Shown in pieces: positions 8,567 through 16,174 of a stretch of 64,000 bases of DNA. The notes under the pieces are model-generated. The model saw only the letters and a program-made list of their open reading frames with translations, was not told the origin of the DNA and did not search any database. This stretch comes from Rhodococcus_G sp042754225 (GTDB taxonomy: Bacteria > Actinomycetota > Actinomycetes > Mycobacteriales > Mycobacteriaceae), in assembly GCF_042754225.1 (NCBI RefSeq), contig NZ_JBHZAH010000007.1, positions 23,142-87,141 of the forward strand, given 5' to 3'. Both the position numbers and the translations under genes were made by a program. How positions within the stretch are numbered: the first letter of the stretch is position 1; every line of letters begins with the position of its first letter.

Positions 8567-8794
8567 CACGACCAATCGAGGCGGCGGGTTCACGTGCGCG
8601 ACGCCGTCGACGACCACGGTCGGCACCGTCTCGTTCCCGTCCGCGACGGATCGCACGAACGCCGCGGCATCCGGGTCCTTCCAGATGTCGATCTCACGCG
8701 GATGCAGGCCGCGCAGCCGCAGCGTCGCCCGCAGCCTCATGCAGAACGGACAGCCAGGCCGCCAGTACACGGTCACTTCTGCGGGAGCGCTCAC
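8546..8794 (-). CDS. Glutaredoxin / mycoredoxin-like thiol oxidoreductase
   Basis: An 82-residue single-domain thioredoxin-fold protein. The active site CPFC is at residues 15-18 (WRPGCPFCMRL), followed by the cis-proline block VPTVVVDG and an ending typical of the glutaredoxin-like NrdH/mycoredoxin group. In mycothiol-producing actinomycetes such proteins reduce mycothiol mixed disulfides. The GTG at 8794 is chosen because GAGG lies just upstream and the protein then begins a few residues before the first beta strand. It is divergent from the PAP2 gene, 46 bases apart. Its last codons form the first unit of a hairpin repeat array. Confidence 0.85.
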   Translation of the reverse strand: MSAPAEVTVYWRPGCPFCMRLRATLRLRGLHPREIDIWKDPDAAAFVRSVADGNETVPTVVVDGVAHVNPPPRLVVDALRRG

Positions 8795-8840
8795 CGCCTC
8801 AGTCTCCGCGCTGACCGAGAGCCGCGCTAGTTTCGAACCG

Positions 8841-9437
8841 ATGACTACCCGGAACGCGCTCCGCTGGTGGCCGCCGGTCGGCGTGCTCGCCATGATCGTG
8901 CTCGGCCTCGCCGTCGGCCGCGGCTCCACCCCGCTCGACGCGGCGTTCCTGGACGGCGCCACCGAAGTGACCGGGTCCCGGCCGACGTGGCTGCTGGCGT
9001 TCACCGACTGGTGGCTGCTGGGACCGGTACTCGCGGCTGCGCTGGCGCTCGCGCTGTGGCGAAGGCAGTGGCGGCTCGCGGCGGTCGTCGCGCTGTGCCC
9101 GTGGCTGGTCCTGGCGATCACCCAGGCGCTCAAGCGGCTGTTCGACCGCCGTAACGGCCCCTACCTGGAGTACCCGAGCGGGCACACCACGATGGTCGTG
9201 GTCGTGGCCGGAATGGCGCTACTCGTCGTCGGGGTCCGGTGGTGGGCGGTGACGATCGCGGCGGTGGTGTGCGCCCTCGGCATGCTCGGCCTGGTCACCA
9301 ACGGCTACCACTTCGTCACCGACACGATCGGCGCGGCCCTGCTCACCACCGCGCTGGTGTGCCTGGCCGCCCGGGTGGCCGGCCTGGTGCCGGCGCGACC
9401 ACCCGACGACGGGCGCGGCGAGGAATCGGGCGACTAG
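8841..9437 (+). CDS. PAP2-superfamily membrane phosphatase
   Basis: A 198-residue protein with about five to six membrane segments and the phosphatidic acid phosphatase type 2 motifs: KRLFDRRN (motif 1, with the usual terminal RP replaced by RN), PSGHTT (motif 2) and NGYHFVTD (motif 3, matching the SRxxxxxHxxxD pattern loosely, with catalytic His and Asp). Members dephosphorylate lipid phosphates or prenyl diphosphates at the outer face of the membrane. The ATG at 8841 is chosen; upstream in-frame sequence is repetitive non-coding DNA. The stop overlaps that of the convergent aldo/keto reductase in a shared CTAG. Confidence 0.8.
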   Translation: MTTRNALRWWPPVGVLAMIVLGLAVGRGSTPLDAAFLDGATEVTGSRPTWLLAFTDWWLLGPVLAAALALALWRRQWRLAAVVALCPWLVLAITQALKRLFDRRNGPYLEYPSGHTTMVVVVAGMALLVVGVRWWAVTIAAVVCALGMLGLVTNGYHFVTDTIGAALLTTALVCLAARVAGLVPARPPDDGRGEESGD

Positions 9438-10285
9438 CCGAGATCGAACTCGTCGGGGTTCGGACCGAGCCGGTTGCCCACGTCGAGTCCCGCGATCGCG
9501 GCGAGGTCGTCTGCGTCGAGCTCGAAGTCGAATACCGTGAAGTTCTGACGAATCCGGTACGGCGTCACGGACTTCGGGATCACCACGGTGCCGAGCTGCA
9601 GGTGCCAGCGCAGCACCACCTGGGCGGTGGACCGCTGGTGCTTCTCGGCGATGCGTCCGAGGACGGGGTCGTCGAGCAGCCCCCTGCCCTGTCCCAGCGG
9701 CGACCAGGCCTCGGTGACGATGCCGCGCTCGGCGTGGAAGGCCCGCAGCTCGGGCTGGGCGAAGTCGGGATGCACCTCGACCTGGTTGATCACCGGCGAG
9801 ACCCCGGTCTCGTCGACGATCCGGGTCAGCTGCGGCGGCTGGAAGTTCGAGACGCCGATGGACCGCACCCGACCGTCGGCCTTCAGCTCGGCGAACGCCC
9901 GCCAAATGGTGATGTAGTCCTCGCGCACGGCCCGCGGCCAGTGGATCAGGTACAGGTCGAGGTAGTCCAGGCCGAGCCTGTTGAGCGAAGCCTCGAACTC
10001 GAAGAAGACCGCGTCCCGCGTCCACGGCTGCGCGGTGCCGTTCCAGATCTTGGTGGTGACGAACAGCTCGTCGCGGGCGATGCCCGAATCCGCGATCGCC
10101 CGGCCGGTGCCCGCCTCGTTGCCGTAGATGGCGGCGGTGTCGATGCTCCTGTACCCGATGCTCAATGCACTGGTCACCGAGGTGTAACTCTCGTCGTCCG
10201 GCACCTGCCACACCCCGAACCCGAGCTGGGGGATGCTGTTGCCGTCGCTGAGGGACACGGTCGGTACTGGGCTCACAGAGGTCAT
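9434..10285 (-). CDS. Aldo/keto reductase, 2,5-diketo-D-gluconate reductase type
   Basis: A 283-residue TIM-barrel NADPH-dependent reductase of the AKR5-like group. The catalytic tetrad is visible: Asp and Tyr in SIDTAAIYGNE, Lys in VTTKIWN, and His in LIHWP. The cofactor segment IPKSVTPYRIRQN is present near the C-terminus. It is predicted to reduce small aldehydes or ketones; the natural substrate is unknown. The ATG at 10285 gives the standard family N-terminus (VPTVSLSDGNSIPQLGFG). It is divergent from the ABC-F gene, with 61 bases between the starts. Confidence 0.88.
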   Translation of the reverse strand: MTSVSPVPTVSLSDGNSIPQLGFGVWQVPDDESYTSVTSALSIGYRSIDTAAIYGNEAGTGRAIADSGIARDELFVTTKIWNGTAQPWTRDAVFFEFEASLNRLGLDYLDLYLIHWPRAVREDYITIWRAFAELKADGRVRSIGVSNFQPPQLTRIVDETGVSPVINQVEVHPDFAQPELRAFHAERGIVTEAWSPLGQGRGLLDDPVLGRIAEKHQRSTAQVVLRWHLQLGTVVIPKSVTPYRIRQNFTVFDFELDADDLAAIAGLDVGNRLGPNPDEFDLG

Positions 10286-10346
10286 GCAACCAGACAACCG
10301 ATCCCACCGCAGACTTGTTCCTGGCACCTCCTGAGAGAATCGACCC

Positions 10347-11987
10347 ATGACCGCCACCCTGCACGCCGACGGGCTGTCCGCATCCCGCGGCGAGCGCCTC
10401 CTCTTCTCCGACCTCGACCTGGTCGTCGCACCGGGCGACGTCGTCGGCCTCGTCGGCGTGAACGGGGCGGGCAAGTCCACCCTGCTGTCGATCCTGTCCG
10501 GTCACAGCACCGCCGACATCGAGGGCTCGGTCACGCTCAGCCCGCCACACGCGACCGTCGGCCACCTCACCCAGGAACCCGAACGCCTGACCGGCGAGAC
10601 CGTCGAGGACTTCCTCGGCAGGCGCACCGGAGTCACCGAGGCGGAGACGGAGATGAACGCGGCCGCGGAGTCGCTCGGCGAGGAGGGCGGGGACGACCGG
10701 TACTCGCACGCCCTCGAGCGCTGGCTCGCGCTCGGCGGGGCCGACCTGGCCGAGCGCGCGGAGAAGGTGCTCGCCGACCTGGGCCTCGACGTCGGGCTGA
10801 CGGCCGAGATGACCGCACTCTCCGGCGGCCAGGCGGCGCGCGCGGGCCTGGCCTCGCTGCTGCTGTCGCGCTACGACATGCTGCTCCTCGACGAGCCGAC
10901 CAACGACCTGGACCTCGACGGGCTCGAGCGGCTCGAGCGCTTCGTCGCGGAGGCACGCGCCGGCATCGTGGTGGTCAGCCACGACCGAGAGTTCCTGGCG
11001 CGCACGGTGACCGGGATCGTCGAACTCGACCTGGCGCAGCAGCAGATCTCGGTCTACGACGGCAGCTACGACTCGTACCTCGCCGAGCGTGCCATCGCCC
11101 GCCAGCACGCGCGGGACCGCTACGAGGAGTACGCCGACACCAAGGCGGGCCTCGAGGATCGCGCGCAGATGCAACGCAACTGGCTCGAGCACGGCGTCCG
11201 CAACGCACGCCGTAAGGCCAAGGGCTCGGACTCCGACAAGATGGGACGCAAGGCGCGTGCCGAGTCCACCGAGAAGCAGGCCGCGAAGGCACGGCAGACG
11301 CAGCGCCGGATCGAGCGCCTCGAGGTGGTCGAGGAGCCGCGCAAGGAGTGGGAACTGCGCATGCAGATTGCCGACGCCCCGCGCAGCGGCAGCGTGGTCG
11401 CCACGCTCGGCGGCGCGGTGGTTCAACGTGAAACGTTCCGCCTCGGACCCGTCACCACCCAGATCGACTGGGGCGACCGAATTCTCGTCACGGGCCCGAA
11501 CGGATCGGGCAAGACCACCCTGCTCCGGGTCCTGCTCGGCAAGCTGACACCCGACGAGGGCACCGCGGCACTCGGGTCGGGCGTCGCGGTCGGCGAGGTG
11601 GACCAGGCACGCGGCCTCTTCGAGGGCGACGAGGCGTTGGCGGCGGCGTTCGGCGCGCAGGTGCCGGACTGGCCGGACGCCGAGGTGCGCACCCTGCTGG
11701 CGAAGTTCGGACTGCGCGGTGCGCACGTGCTGCGGCCGGCGAACTCGCTGTCCCCCGGCGAAAGGACAAGGGCGGCACTCGCTCTGCTGCAGGCACGCGG
11801 GGTGAACCTGCTGGTGCTCGACGAGCCGACCAACCACCTGGACCTGCCCGCAATCGAGCAGCTCGAACGAGCGATGGACGAGTACGAGGGCACCCTGCTG
11901 CTGGTCACCCACGACCGCCGGATGCTGGACACGATGCGCAGCACCCGGCGGTGGCGGATGGAGTCGGGCAGCCTCAGCGAAGACTGA
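10347..11987 (+). CDS. ABC-F family ATPase (ribosome-associated)
   Basis: A 546-residue protein with two ABC ATPase domains and no membrane segment, the hallmark of ABC-F. Walker A motifs are GVNGAGKS near residue 35 and GPNGSGKT near 390. Signatures are LSGGQ and LSPGE. Walker B motifs are LLLDEPTNDLD and LVLDEPTNHLD. A charged linker rich in Arg, Lys and Glu joins the two domains. ABC-F proteins act on the ribosomal E or P site in translation control or antibiotic protection. This one is shorter in the linker than typical drug-resistance types, so a housekeeping or stress role is as likely as resistance. The stop overlaps the convergent peroxidase gene by 14 bases. Confidence 0.9.
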   Translation: MTATLHADGLSASRGERLLFSDLDLVVAPGDVVGLVGVNGAGKSTLLSILSGHSTADIEGSVTLSPPHATVGHLTQEPERLTGETVEDFLGRRTGVTEAETEMNAAAESLGEEGGDDRYSHALERWLALGGADLAERAEKVLADLGLDVGLTAEMTALSGGQAARAGLASLLLSRYDMLLLDEPTNDLDLDGLERLERFVAEARAGIVVVSHDREFLARTVTGIVELDLAQQQISVYDGSYDSYLAERAIARQHARDRYEEYADTKAGLEDRAQMQRNWLEHGVRNARRKAKGSDSDKMGRKARAESTEKQAAKARQTQRRIERLEVVEEPRKEWELRMQIADAPRSGSVVATLGGAVVQRETFRLGPVTTQIDWGDRILVTGPNGSGKTTLLRVLLGKLTPDEGTAALGSGVAVGEVDQARGLFEGDEALAAAFGAQVPDWPDAEVRTLLAKFGLRGAHVLRPANSLSPGERTRAALALLQARGVNLLVLDEPTNHLDLPAIEQLERAMDEYEGTLLLVTHDRRMLDTMRSTRRWRMESGSLSED

Positions 11988-13167
11988 GCAGCGCCTGCCC
12001 CAGGTACTCCCCCTCCCGGCACCCGGGCGGGATCGCGAACACCGCGGACCCGATCGGAATCGTCCAGCGGTTGAACATGTCCGAATCCGAGAGCCGCTGC
12101 TGCACGGGTGTGAACTGCGCCTCGACGTCGGCCTGGTAGGCGACGAAGATCAGCCCCGAGTCGGAGATCTCCGCACCGGACGGGGCCTCGTCGTAGTTGT
12201 ACGCGCGCCGATGGAAACGCTGCCGCGGATCCGCCGACCGGGACCTGGCGATGTGCGAGAACTCCGAGATCACCGTCAACCCACCCGGTCCGGCAGCGGC
12301 GAAGTCCGGCTCGTCGTGTTCGGCGGTCCCCGTCAGCGGCGCGCCGTCGGAAAGCCTGCGGCCCATGACGATTTCACGTCCCGGAAGGTCCAGTTCGTCC
12401 CACGCGTCCAGATCCATCCGGATCCGCCGGATCACCATCGAGGTGCCCCCGGCCAGCCACGGCTGCTCGGCGCCCTCGCACCACACCAGTGCGTCGAAGT
12501 CCGCGGAGCCCGCGGCGGGATTGACCGTGCCGTCCACCTGTCCCATCAGGTTGCGCATCGTGGTGCCCTCGGGTTCGGTGCCCCGGGCCCGCCGGAAACC
12601 GCGCTGGGTCCACCGCACGGTCGCCGTCGCCCTCGCCCCCTTGAGCAGCACGCGCAGCGCGTGGGCGAGGGCCACCGGGTCGTCGGCACCGACCTGCAAC
12701 AGCAGGTCGCCGTCGCTCCAGCGCTCCTCGAGTCGGTCGATCGCGAACGGCGGCAACGGCTTCAGCCAAGCCGGCGCCGAGCCCTCGAGCCCGGCGGCAC
12801 GCAGCAACCCCGGACCGAACCCGACCGTGACGGTGAGCCGGGCGGGGGCCGTCGCGAGTTCCGGCTCGGTGTCGGCGAGCACCGCGCGACCCGAGGTCAG
12901 CCGCGCGGCGTCGTCGGTCCACACACGCATCAGCCGCACCAGAGCGGCTCGGTCGGTGCCCGGCCGCAGGTCGAACGCCACGAAGGTGGTGTGCGCCTGC
13001 GGCGCGGTCGCGATCCCCGCCTGATGGGCACCGTGAAAGTCCACGGTGCCCGGCGCCGCGGTGGCCGCAGCCCGACCCGTGACCGCGCCGGCGCCCCACC
13101 CGAGCGCGGCACCGCCCGCGGCGACGGCGCCCGCGCCGAGCAGCCGCCGCCGGCTCAGCTCAGCCAC
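11974..13167 (-). CDS. Tat-exported DyP-type haem peroxidase (EfeB-like)
   Basis: A 397-residue dye-decolourising peroxidase. It begins with a twin-arginine signal (SRRRLLGAGAVAAGGAALG, residues 5-23), so it is folded and exported with haem. The DyP hallmark GQVDG is at 209-213 with catalytic Asp212. The proximal haem ligand is probably His305 (SEFSHIARS), and the arginine before AYNYDE is the distal Arg. The GTG at 13167 overlaps the end of the upstream copper-chaperone gene by 8 bases, suggesting coupling. GTG at 13209 would place 14 extra residues before the signal and is less likely. With PCuAC and a membrane protein it forms a probable extracytoplasmic metal/redox operon. Confidence 0.9.
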   Translation of the reverse strand: MAELSRRRLLGAGAVAAGGAALGWGAGAVTGRAAATAAPGTVDFHGAHQAGIATAPQAHTTFVAFDLRPGTDRAALVRLMRVWTDDAARLTSGRAVLADTEPELATAPARLTVTVGFGPGLLRAAGLEGSAPAWLKPLPPFAIDRLEERWSDGDLLLQVGADDPVALAHALRVLLKGARATATVRWTQRGFRRARGTEPEGTTMRNLMGQVDGTVNPAAGSADFDALVWCEGAEQPWLAGGTSMVIRRIRMDLDAWDELDLPGREIVMGRRLSDGAPLTGTAEHDEPDFAAAGPGGLTVISEFSHIARSRSADPRQRFHRRAYNYDEAPSGAEISDSGLIFVAYQADVEAQFTPVQQRLSDSDMFNRWTIPIGSAVFAIPPGCREGEYLGQALLSLR

Positions 13168-13666
13168 CGTGCGACTCCGAGTACTCCTCCTTGGCCCCCG
13201 CGAAGTCACGGACCTGTGCGGTGAACTCGACGGTGCTGCCGTCCGCGAAACGCATCGTCAGCGGGACGTCGGCGCCGGCCCGGACCGGGCCGGGGAGCTC
13301 GAAGAACATGATGTGATCCGCGCCGGGCGCGAGCGTGTGCGAGCCGTTCGCGGGGATGGTGAAGCCGCCGTCCTTCTGCCGCATCTTCATGGCGCCGCTG
13401 CCGTCCGAGGCCATCTCGTGGAGCTCGACGCGCGGGGATACCGGGCTGCTGACCTCGGTGAGCGTCACGTCCGAGCCGGAACCGTTGGCGAGGGTACCGA
13501 ATGCCGCAGTCATCCCGCTGTCGGCCGCCTTCACCCAGGAGTCGGTGAAGGTGATCGCCTGCGCCTGCGGGGCGTCGTCGCCGCCGCTCGAGCAGCCGGC
13601 GAGCGCGAGGGCGGTCGCCGCTGCCAGGCCGGCGGATACGAGGCGGAATCGGGTGGTCGTGGTCAT
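13160..13666 (-). CDS. Copper chaperone PCuAC, lipoprotein
   Basis: A 168-residue PCu(A)C protein. The lipobox LALAGC places the lipidated Cys at residue 25. The Cu(I)-binding residues of the family appear as H83 and M85 in ELHEMA, M93/M95 in GAMKM, and H118/M120 in HIMFF, matching the H(M)x~10Mx~21HxM pattern. Such proteins hand copper to the CuA site of cytochrome oxidase or buffer it outside the membrane. A Glu/Ser/His tail (EEYSESHGG) may add a metal site. It is the middle gene of a set running from 14337 to 11974 on the minus strand. The ATG at 13666 has GGAACGAC upstream. Confidence 0.9.
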   Translation of the reverse strand: MTTTTRFRLVSAGLAAATALALAGCSSGGDDAPQAQAITFTDSWVKAADSGMTAAFGTLANGSGSDVTLTEVSSPVSPRVELHEMASDGSGAMKMRQKDGGFTIPANGSHTLAPGADHIMFFELPGPVRAGADVPLTMRFADGSTVEFTAQVRDFAGAKEEYSESHGG

Positions 13667-13791
13667 GGGGTGTCGTTCCTTCGTCTAGGTGGTGCGCGGG
13701 GGCGTGCGCGCACGGCGGAGCGCACGGACGGATCCGCGTCGGCCGCGGGACGGCCGGACGGCCGTGCCCGCGAGGTGAGGTGGGGTGTCGG

Positions 13792-14337
13792 TCAGACGAA
13801 GTCGGGCGGGCCGCGGCGTGGCTCGGTACCGCGGCCCACCGCGGCGAGCACCGGATGGCGGTCGGCGACGGGCAACCATGTGCGTGGCAACTCGACCGCC
13901 GGGACCCGCGCGAGCAGCGCGGCGGCGACTGCGCGCAGGGCGGCCTCGACGCGCGGACCGATCCGCTCGGCCGCGACGATGAGCGCGGCGCAGACCGCGA
14001 TGGAGACGAGATGGGCGGCGACCATCAGCTGCCCCGGCGAACCTGCCGGCGATGCTCCGGGGTGGTGTCCACCCGCGATCGACAGACACAGGTGCGCCCC
14101 GACCTGGCCGGCCGCGAGGACCGGGACCAGCGGCGCCGCTCCGCGACGCAGCACCGGAATCGCGACGGTCGCGCTGGACAGGACCGCGGCGACGCCGACG
14201 AGCAGCAGCAGGGCCGAGCTGGTGGGCAGTCCGCCACCGGCTGTTCCGTGCGCGGCGACAGCCACGGCCACGGTCACCGCGCCGACGGACGTGCAGCGGA
14301 CTCGACGAGCGAGCTGCTCCCCCGGCGCGACAGGCAT
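13792..14337 (-). CDS. Small polytopic membrane protein of the copper/peroxidase cluster
   Basis: A 181-residue protein with about four hydrophobic segments (near residues 20-30, 40-60, 68-88 and 105-122) and a soluble C-terminal tail. Between helices three and four lies SIAGGHHPGAS, a His pair on a loop that could contact metal; further His residues are scattered. No family is recognised with certainty; proteins of similar size and topology often accompany PCuAC, CopC or YcnI genes in actinobacteria. The gene runs in the same direction as PCuAC, 125 bases upstream of it, so co-transcription is possible but not shown. Confidence 0.6.
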   Translation of the reverse strand: MPVAPGEQLARRVRCTSVGAVTVAVAVAAHGTAGGGLPTSSALLLLVGVAAVLSSATVAIPVLRRGAAPLVPVLAAGQVGAHLCLSIAGGHHPGASPAGSPGQLMVAAHLVSIAVCAALIVAAERIGPRVEAALRAVAAALLARVPAVELPRTWLPVADRHPVLAAVGRGTEPRRGPPDFV

Positions 14338-14405
14338 GACCAGACGCTACTACGCAGCGTCGTATGCATCGACACGGCCCCGATCGAGACATAGCGGACA
14401 GGCGA

Positions 14406-14436
14406 ACAACTTGACGAACTGTTGTGTTTTTACAAC
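14406..14436. promoter_or_regulatory. Candidate operator: ACAAC/GTTGT inverted repeats ahead of the HTH gene
   Basis: ACAAC (14406-14410), GTTGT (14421-14425) and ACAAC (14432-14436) form alternating inverted half-sites; the inner pair is GTTGT-6 bases-ACAAC. TTGACG (14411-14416) resembles a -35 box. The element ends 10 bases before the regulator ATG at 14447, as expected for autoregulation. The site is AT-rich in a very GC-rich region. Confidence 0.5.
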
Positions 14437-14446
14437 ACTCTGGTGC

Positions 14447-14737
14447 ATGAGTCCGGTACGGCGGGGCGAGTCGCGGCCCATCTTCAACCGCATCGCGGTG
14501 CTGCGAGCCGAACGCTCACTGAGCCGGGCGAGGCTGGCGGAGCTGATCGAGGTGAACCCGCAGACCGTCGGCGCCCTCGAACGCGGCGACCACTACCCCA
14601 GCCTCGACCTCGCCATGCGGATCTGCGAGGTGTTCGCCCTGCCCGTCGAGGCCGTGTTCTCACGTACCGCGTTCACCCCCTTGTCCACCGAGCTCTACCG
14701 CCGCGAACCCCGACAGGAGGGCGACGATCATGGCTGA
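14447..14737 (+). CDS. Small XRE/YozG-type helix-turn-helix regulator
   Basis: A 96-residue protein that is essentially one helix-turn-helix domain: NRIAVLRAERSLSRARLAELI, then EVNPQTVGALERGDHYPS and LAMRICEVFALPVEAVFS. This is the usual short regulator placed ahead of ABC transporter cassettes. The ATG at 14447 follows a candidate operator by 10 bases. The stop at 14737 overlaps the next start (ATG at 14730) by 8 bases, so regulator and membrane gene are translationally coupled. It probably controls the four-gene unit 14447-17376, directly or through the palindromic site. Confidence 0.85.
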   Translation: MSPVRRGESRPIFNRIAVLRAERSLSRARLAELIEVNPQTVGALERGDHYPSLDLAMRICEVFALPVEAVFSRTAFTPLSTELYRREPRQEGDDHG

Positions 14738-15278
14738 GAGCACCATCGTCGAGCGCTACCAGGCCCGCCGGACCCGACGATTCCTCGCGGACTCCGAGAA
14801 ATGGGGCCGGATGCTGCCGGCCTGGCGCACCCAGCGCCGCCGCCGCGCCCTGGTCCTGGCGCTCGGTGCGACGTTCGCGTTCATGGCGGCGGTCGGGGTG
14901 CTGTGCCACTTCTTCGACCGCGCGCCGATTCTCTGGTTGCCGGCCTGTCTGCTGTTCTTCCCGATCTGGACGTCGCTGCAGATCGTCTCCGGCCGCCTCG
15001 GCGATGCGCCGACCACCACCCTGGACGAGTGGGAGGTGCAGCAGCAGAACGCCGCCCGGTCCGCGGGCCTGACCATCACCCAGTTCCTCGTGATGATCCC
15101 GGTGTTCTATCTCGTCGTCGGCAGCGTGGCCACCGACGGCGACGGCGCCCGGATCGCCTACGCCGGCGGCCTGCTCACCCTGACGACCCTGATGATCGGC
15201 GGCTGCTCGCCCGCGATGATCCTCGCCTGGACCCGACCCGACCCCGACACCGACGACTACCTTCAGGAGGCCGCATGA
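14730..15278 (+). CDS. Integral membrane protein of ABC transporter cassette
   Basis: A 182-residue protein with a positively charged N-terminus (residues 1-40, many Arg) followed by four membrane segments near residues 42-60, 65-85, 113-133 and 145-165. No enzyme motif is visible. Homologous small membrane proteins sit between HTH regulators and NatAB-like ABC genes in Gram-positive bacteria. It overlaps both neighbours: the regulator by 8 bases and the ATPase by the ATGA stop/start at 15275-15278. A role as accessory membrane subunit or sensor is inferred from position only. Confidence 0.7.
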   Translation: MAESTIVERYQARRTRRFLADSEKWGRMLPAWRTQRRRRALVLALGATFAFMAAVGVLCHFFDRAPILWLPACLLFFPIWTSLQIVSGRLGDAPTTTLDEWEVQQQNAARSAGLTITQFLVMIPVFYLVVGSVATDGDGARIAYAGGLLTLTTLMIGGCSPAMILAWTRPDPDTDDYLQEAA

Positions 15279-16174
15279 CCGCGAACACCCTTGCCCTGGA
15301 ACGAGTCTCCAAACGCTACGGCGACGTCGTCGCCCTCGACGACCTCAGCTTCGAGGTGCAGCCCGGCGAGATCTTCGGCTTCGTCGGCTCCAACGGCGCG
15401 GGCAAGACCACCACCATGCGCATCGTGCTCGGCGTGCTGGCCGCGGACGCCGGTGAGGTCCGGCTCGGCGGCCGTCCGATCGACCTCGACGTCCGTCGCA
15501 CGATCGGCTACATGCCCGAGGAACGCGGGCTGTATCCGAAGATGAAGGTCGGCGCCCAGTTGTCGTACCTAGCCGAGCTGCACGGACTTTCGCGTTCCGA
15601 TGCCCGAGCCGCGGTCACCCGGTGGACGGAGCGGCTGGGCATTGCCGAGCGCCTCGGCGACACCGTGGACTCACTCAGCCTCGGCAACCAGCAACGCGTG
15701 CAGCTGGCCGCCGCACTGGTGCACGACCCGGCGGTGCTCGTCCTCGACGAGCCCTTCTCCGGACTCGATCCGGTGGCCGTCGACGTGATGAGCGAGGTCC
15801 TCGCAGAGAAGGCGGCCACCGGCGTCCCGGTGATCTTCTCCAGCCACCAGCTCGATCTGGTGCAACGCCTGTGCCACCGCGTCGGCATCATCTCCCGCGG
15901 ACACATGCGCGCGGTCGGCACCGTGGACGAACTCCGCGGCACCGGGCCGCAACAGCTCGTGGTGCACGCGCCCGGCGCGGCGGCCGATTGGGCGGACCGC
16001 CTGGTCGGCGTGCGCACCGTCGATCGCCGGGACGGACGCACCGTGCTCGAAATCGACGCCGCGACCGACGACCAGGCGGTTCTGGCCGCGGCCCTGAAAA
16101 CCGGTCCGGTGCACGAGTTCTCCCTTCGCAGGCCGACCCTGACCGAACTGTTCCGAGAGGTCGTGACCGCGTGA
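15275..16174 (+). CDS. ABC transporter ATP-binding protein (NatA-like)
   Basis: A 299-residue ATPase with Walker A GSNGAGKT at about residues 39-46, signature LSLGNQQR (a variant of LSGGQ), Walker B VLVLDEPFSGLD, and the H-loop histidine in FSSHQLD. The C-terminal ~80 residues match the DUF4162-type extension found in sodium or peptide export ATPases. It pairs with the ABC-2 permease whose GTG overlaps its TGA (GTGA at 16171-16174). Export direction is typical for this class; the cargo is unknown. The unit includes its own regulator, so an inducible efflux or self-protection function is plausible. Confidence 0.9.
   Translation: MTANTLALERVSKRYGDVVALDDLSFEVQPGEIFGFVGSNGAGKTTTMRIVLGVLAADAGEVRLGGRPIDLDVRRTIGYMPEERGLYPKMKVGAQLSYLAELHGLSRSDARAAVTRWTERLGIAERLGDTVDSLSLGNQQRVQLAAALVHDPAVLVLDEPFSGLDPVAVDVMSEVLAEKAATGVPVIFSSHQLDLVQRLCHRVGIISRGHMRAVGTVDELRGTGPQQLVVHAPGAAADWADRLVGVRTVDRRDGRTVLEIDAATDDQAVLAAALKTGPVHEFSLRRPTLTELFREVVTA

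Noticed and set aside
9219..11912. Long minus-strand frame opposite the ABC-F gene
   Set aside because: No motif, and the opposite strand codes for a complete ABC-F protein with all motifs.
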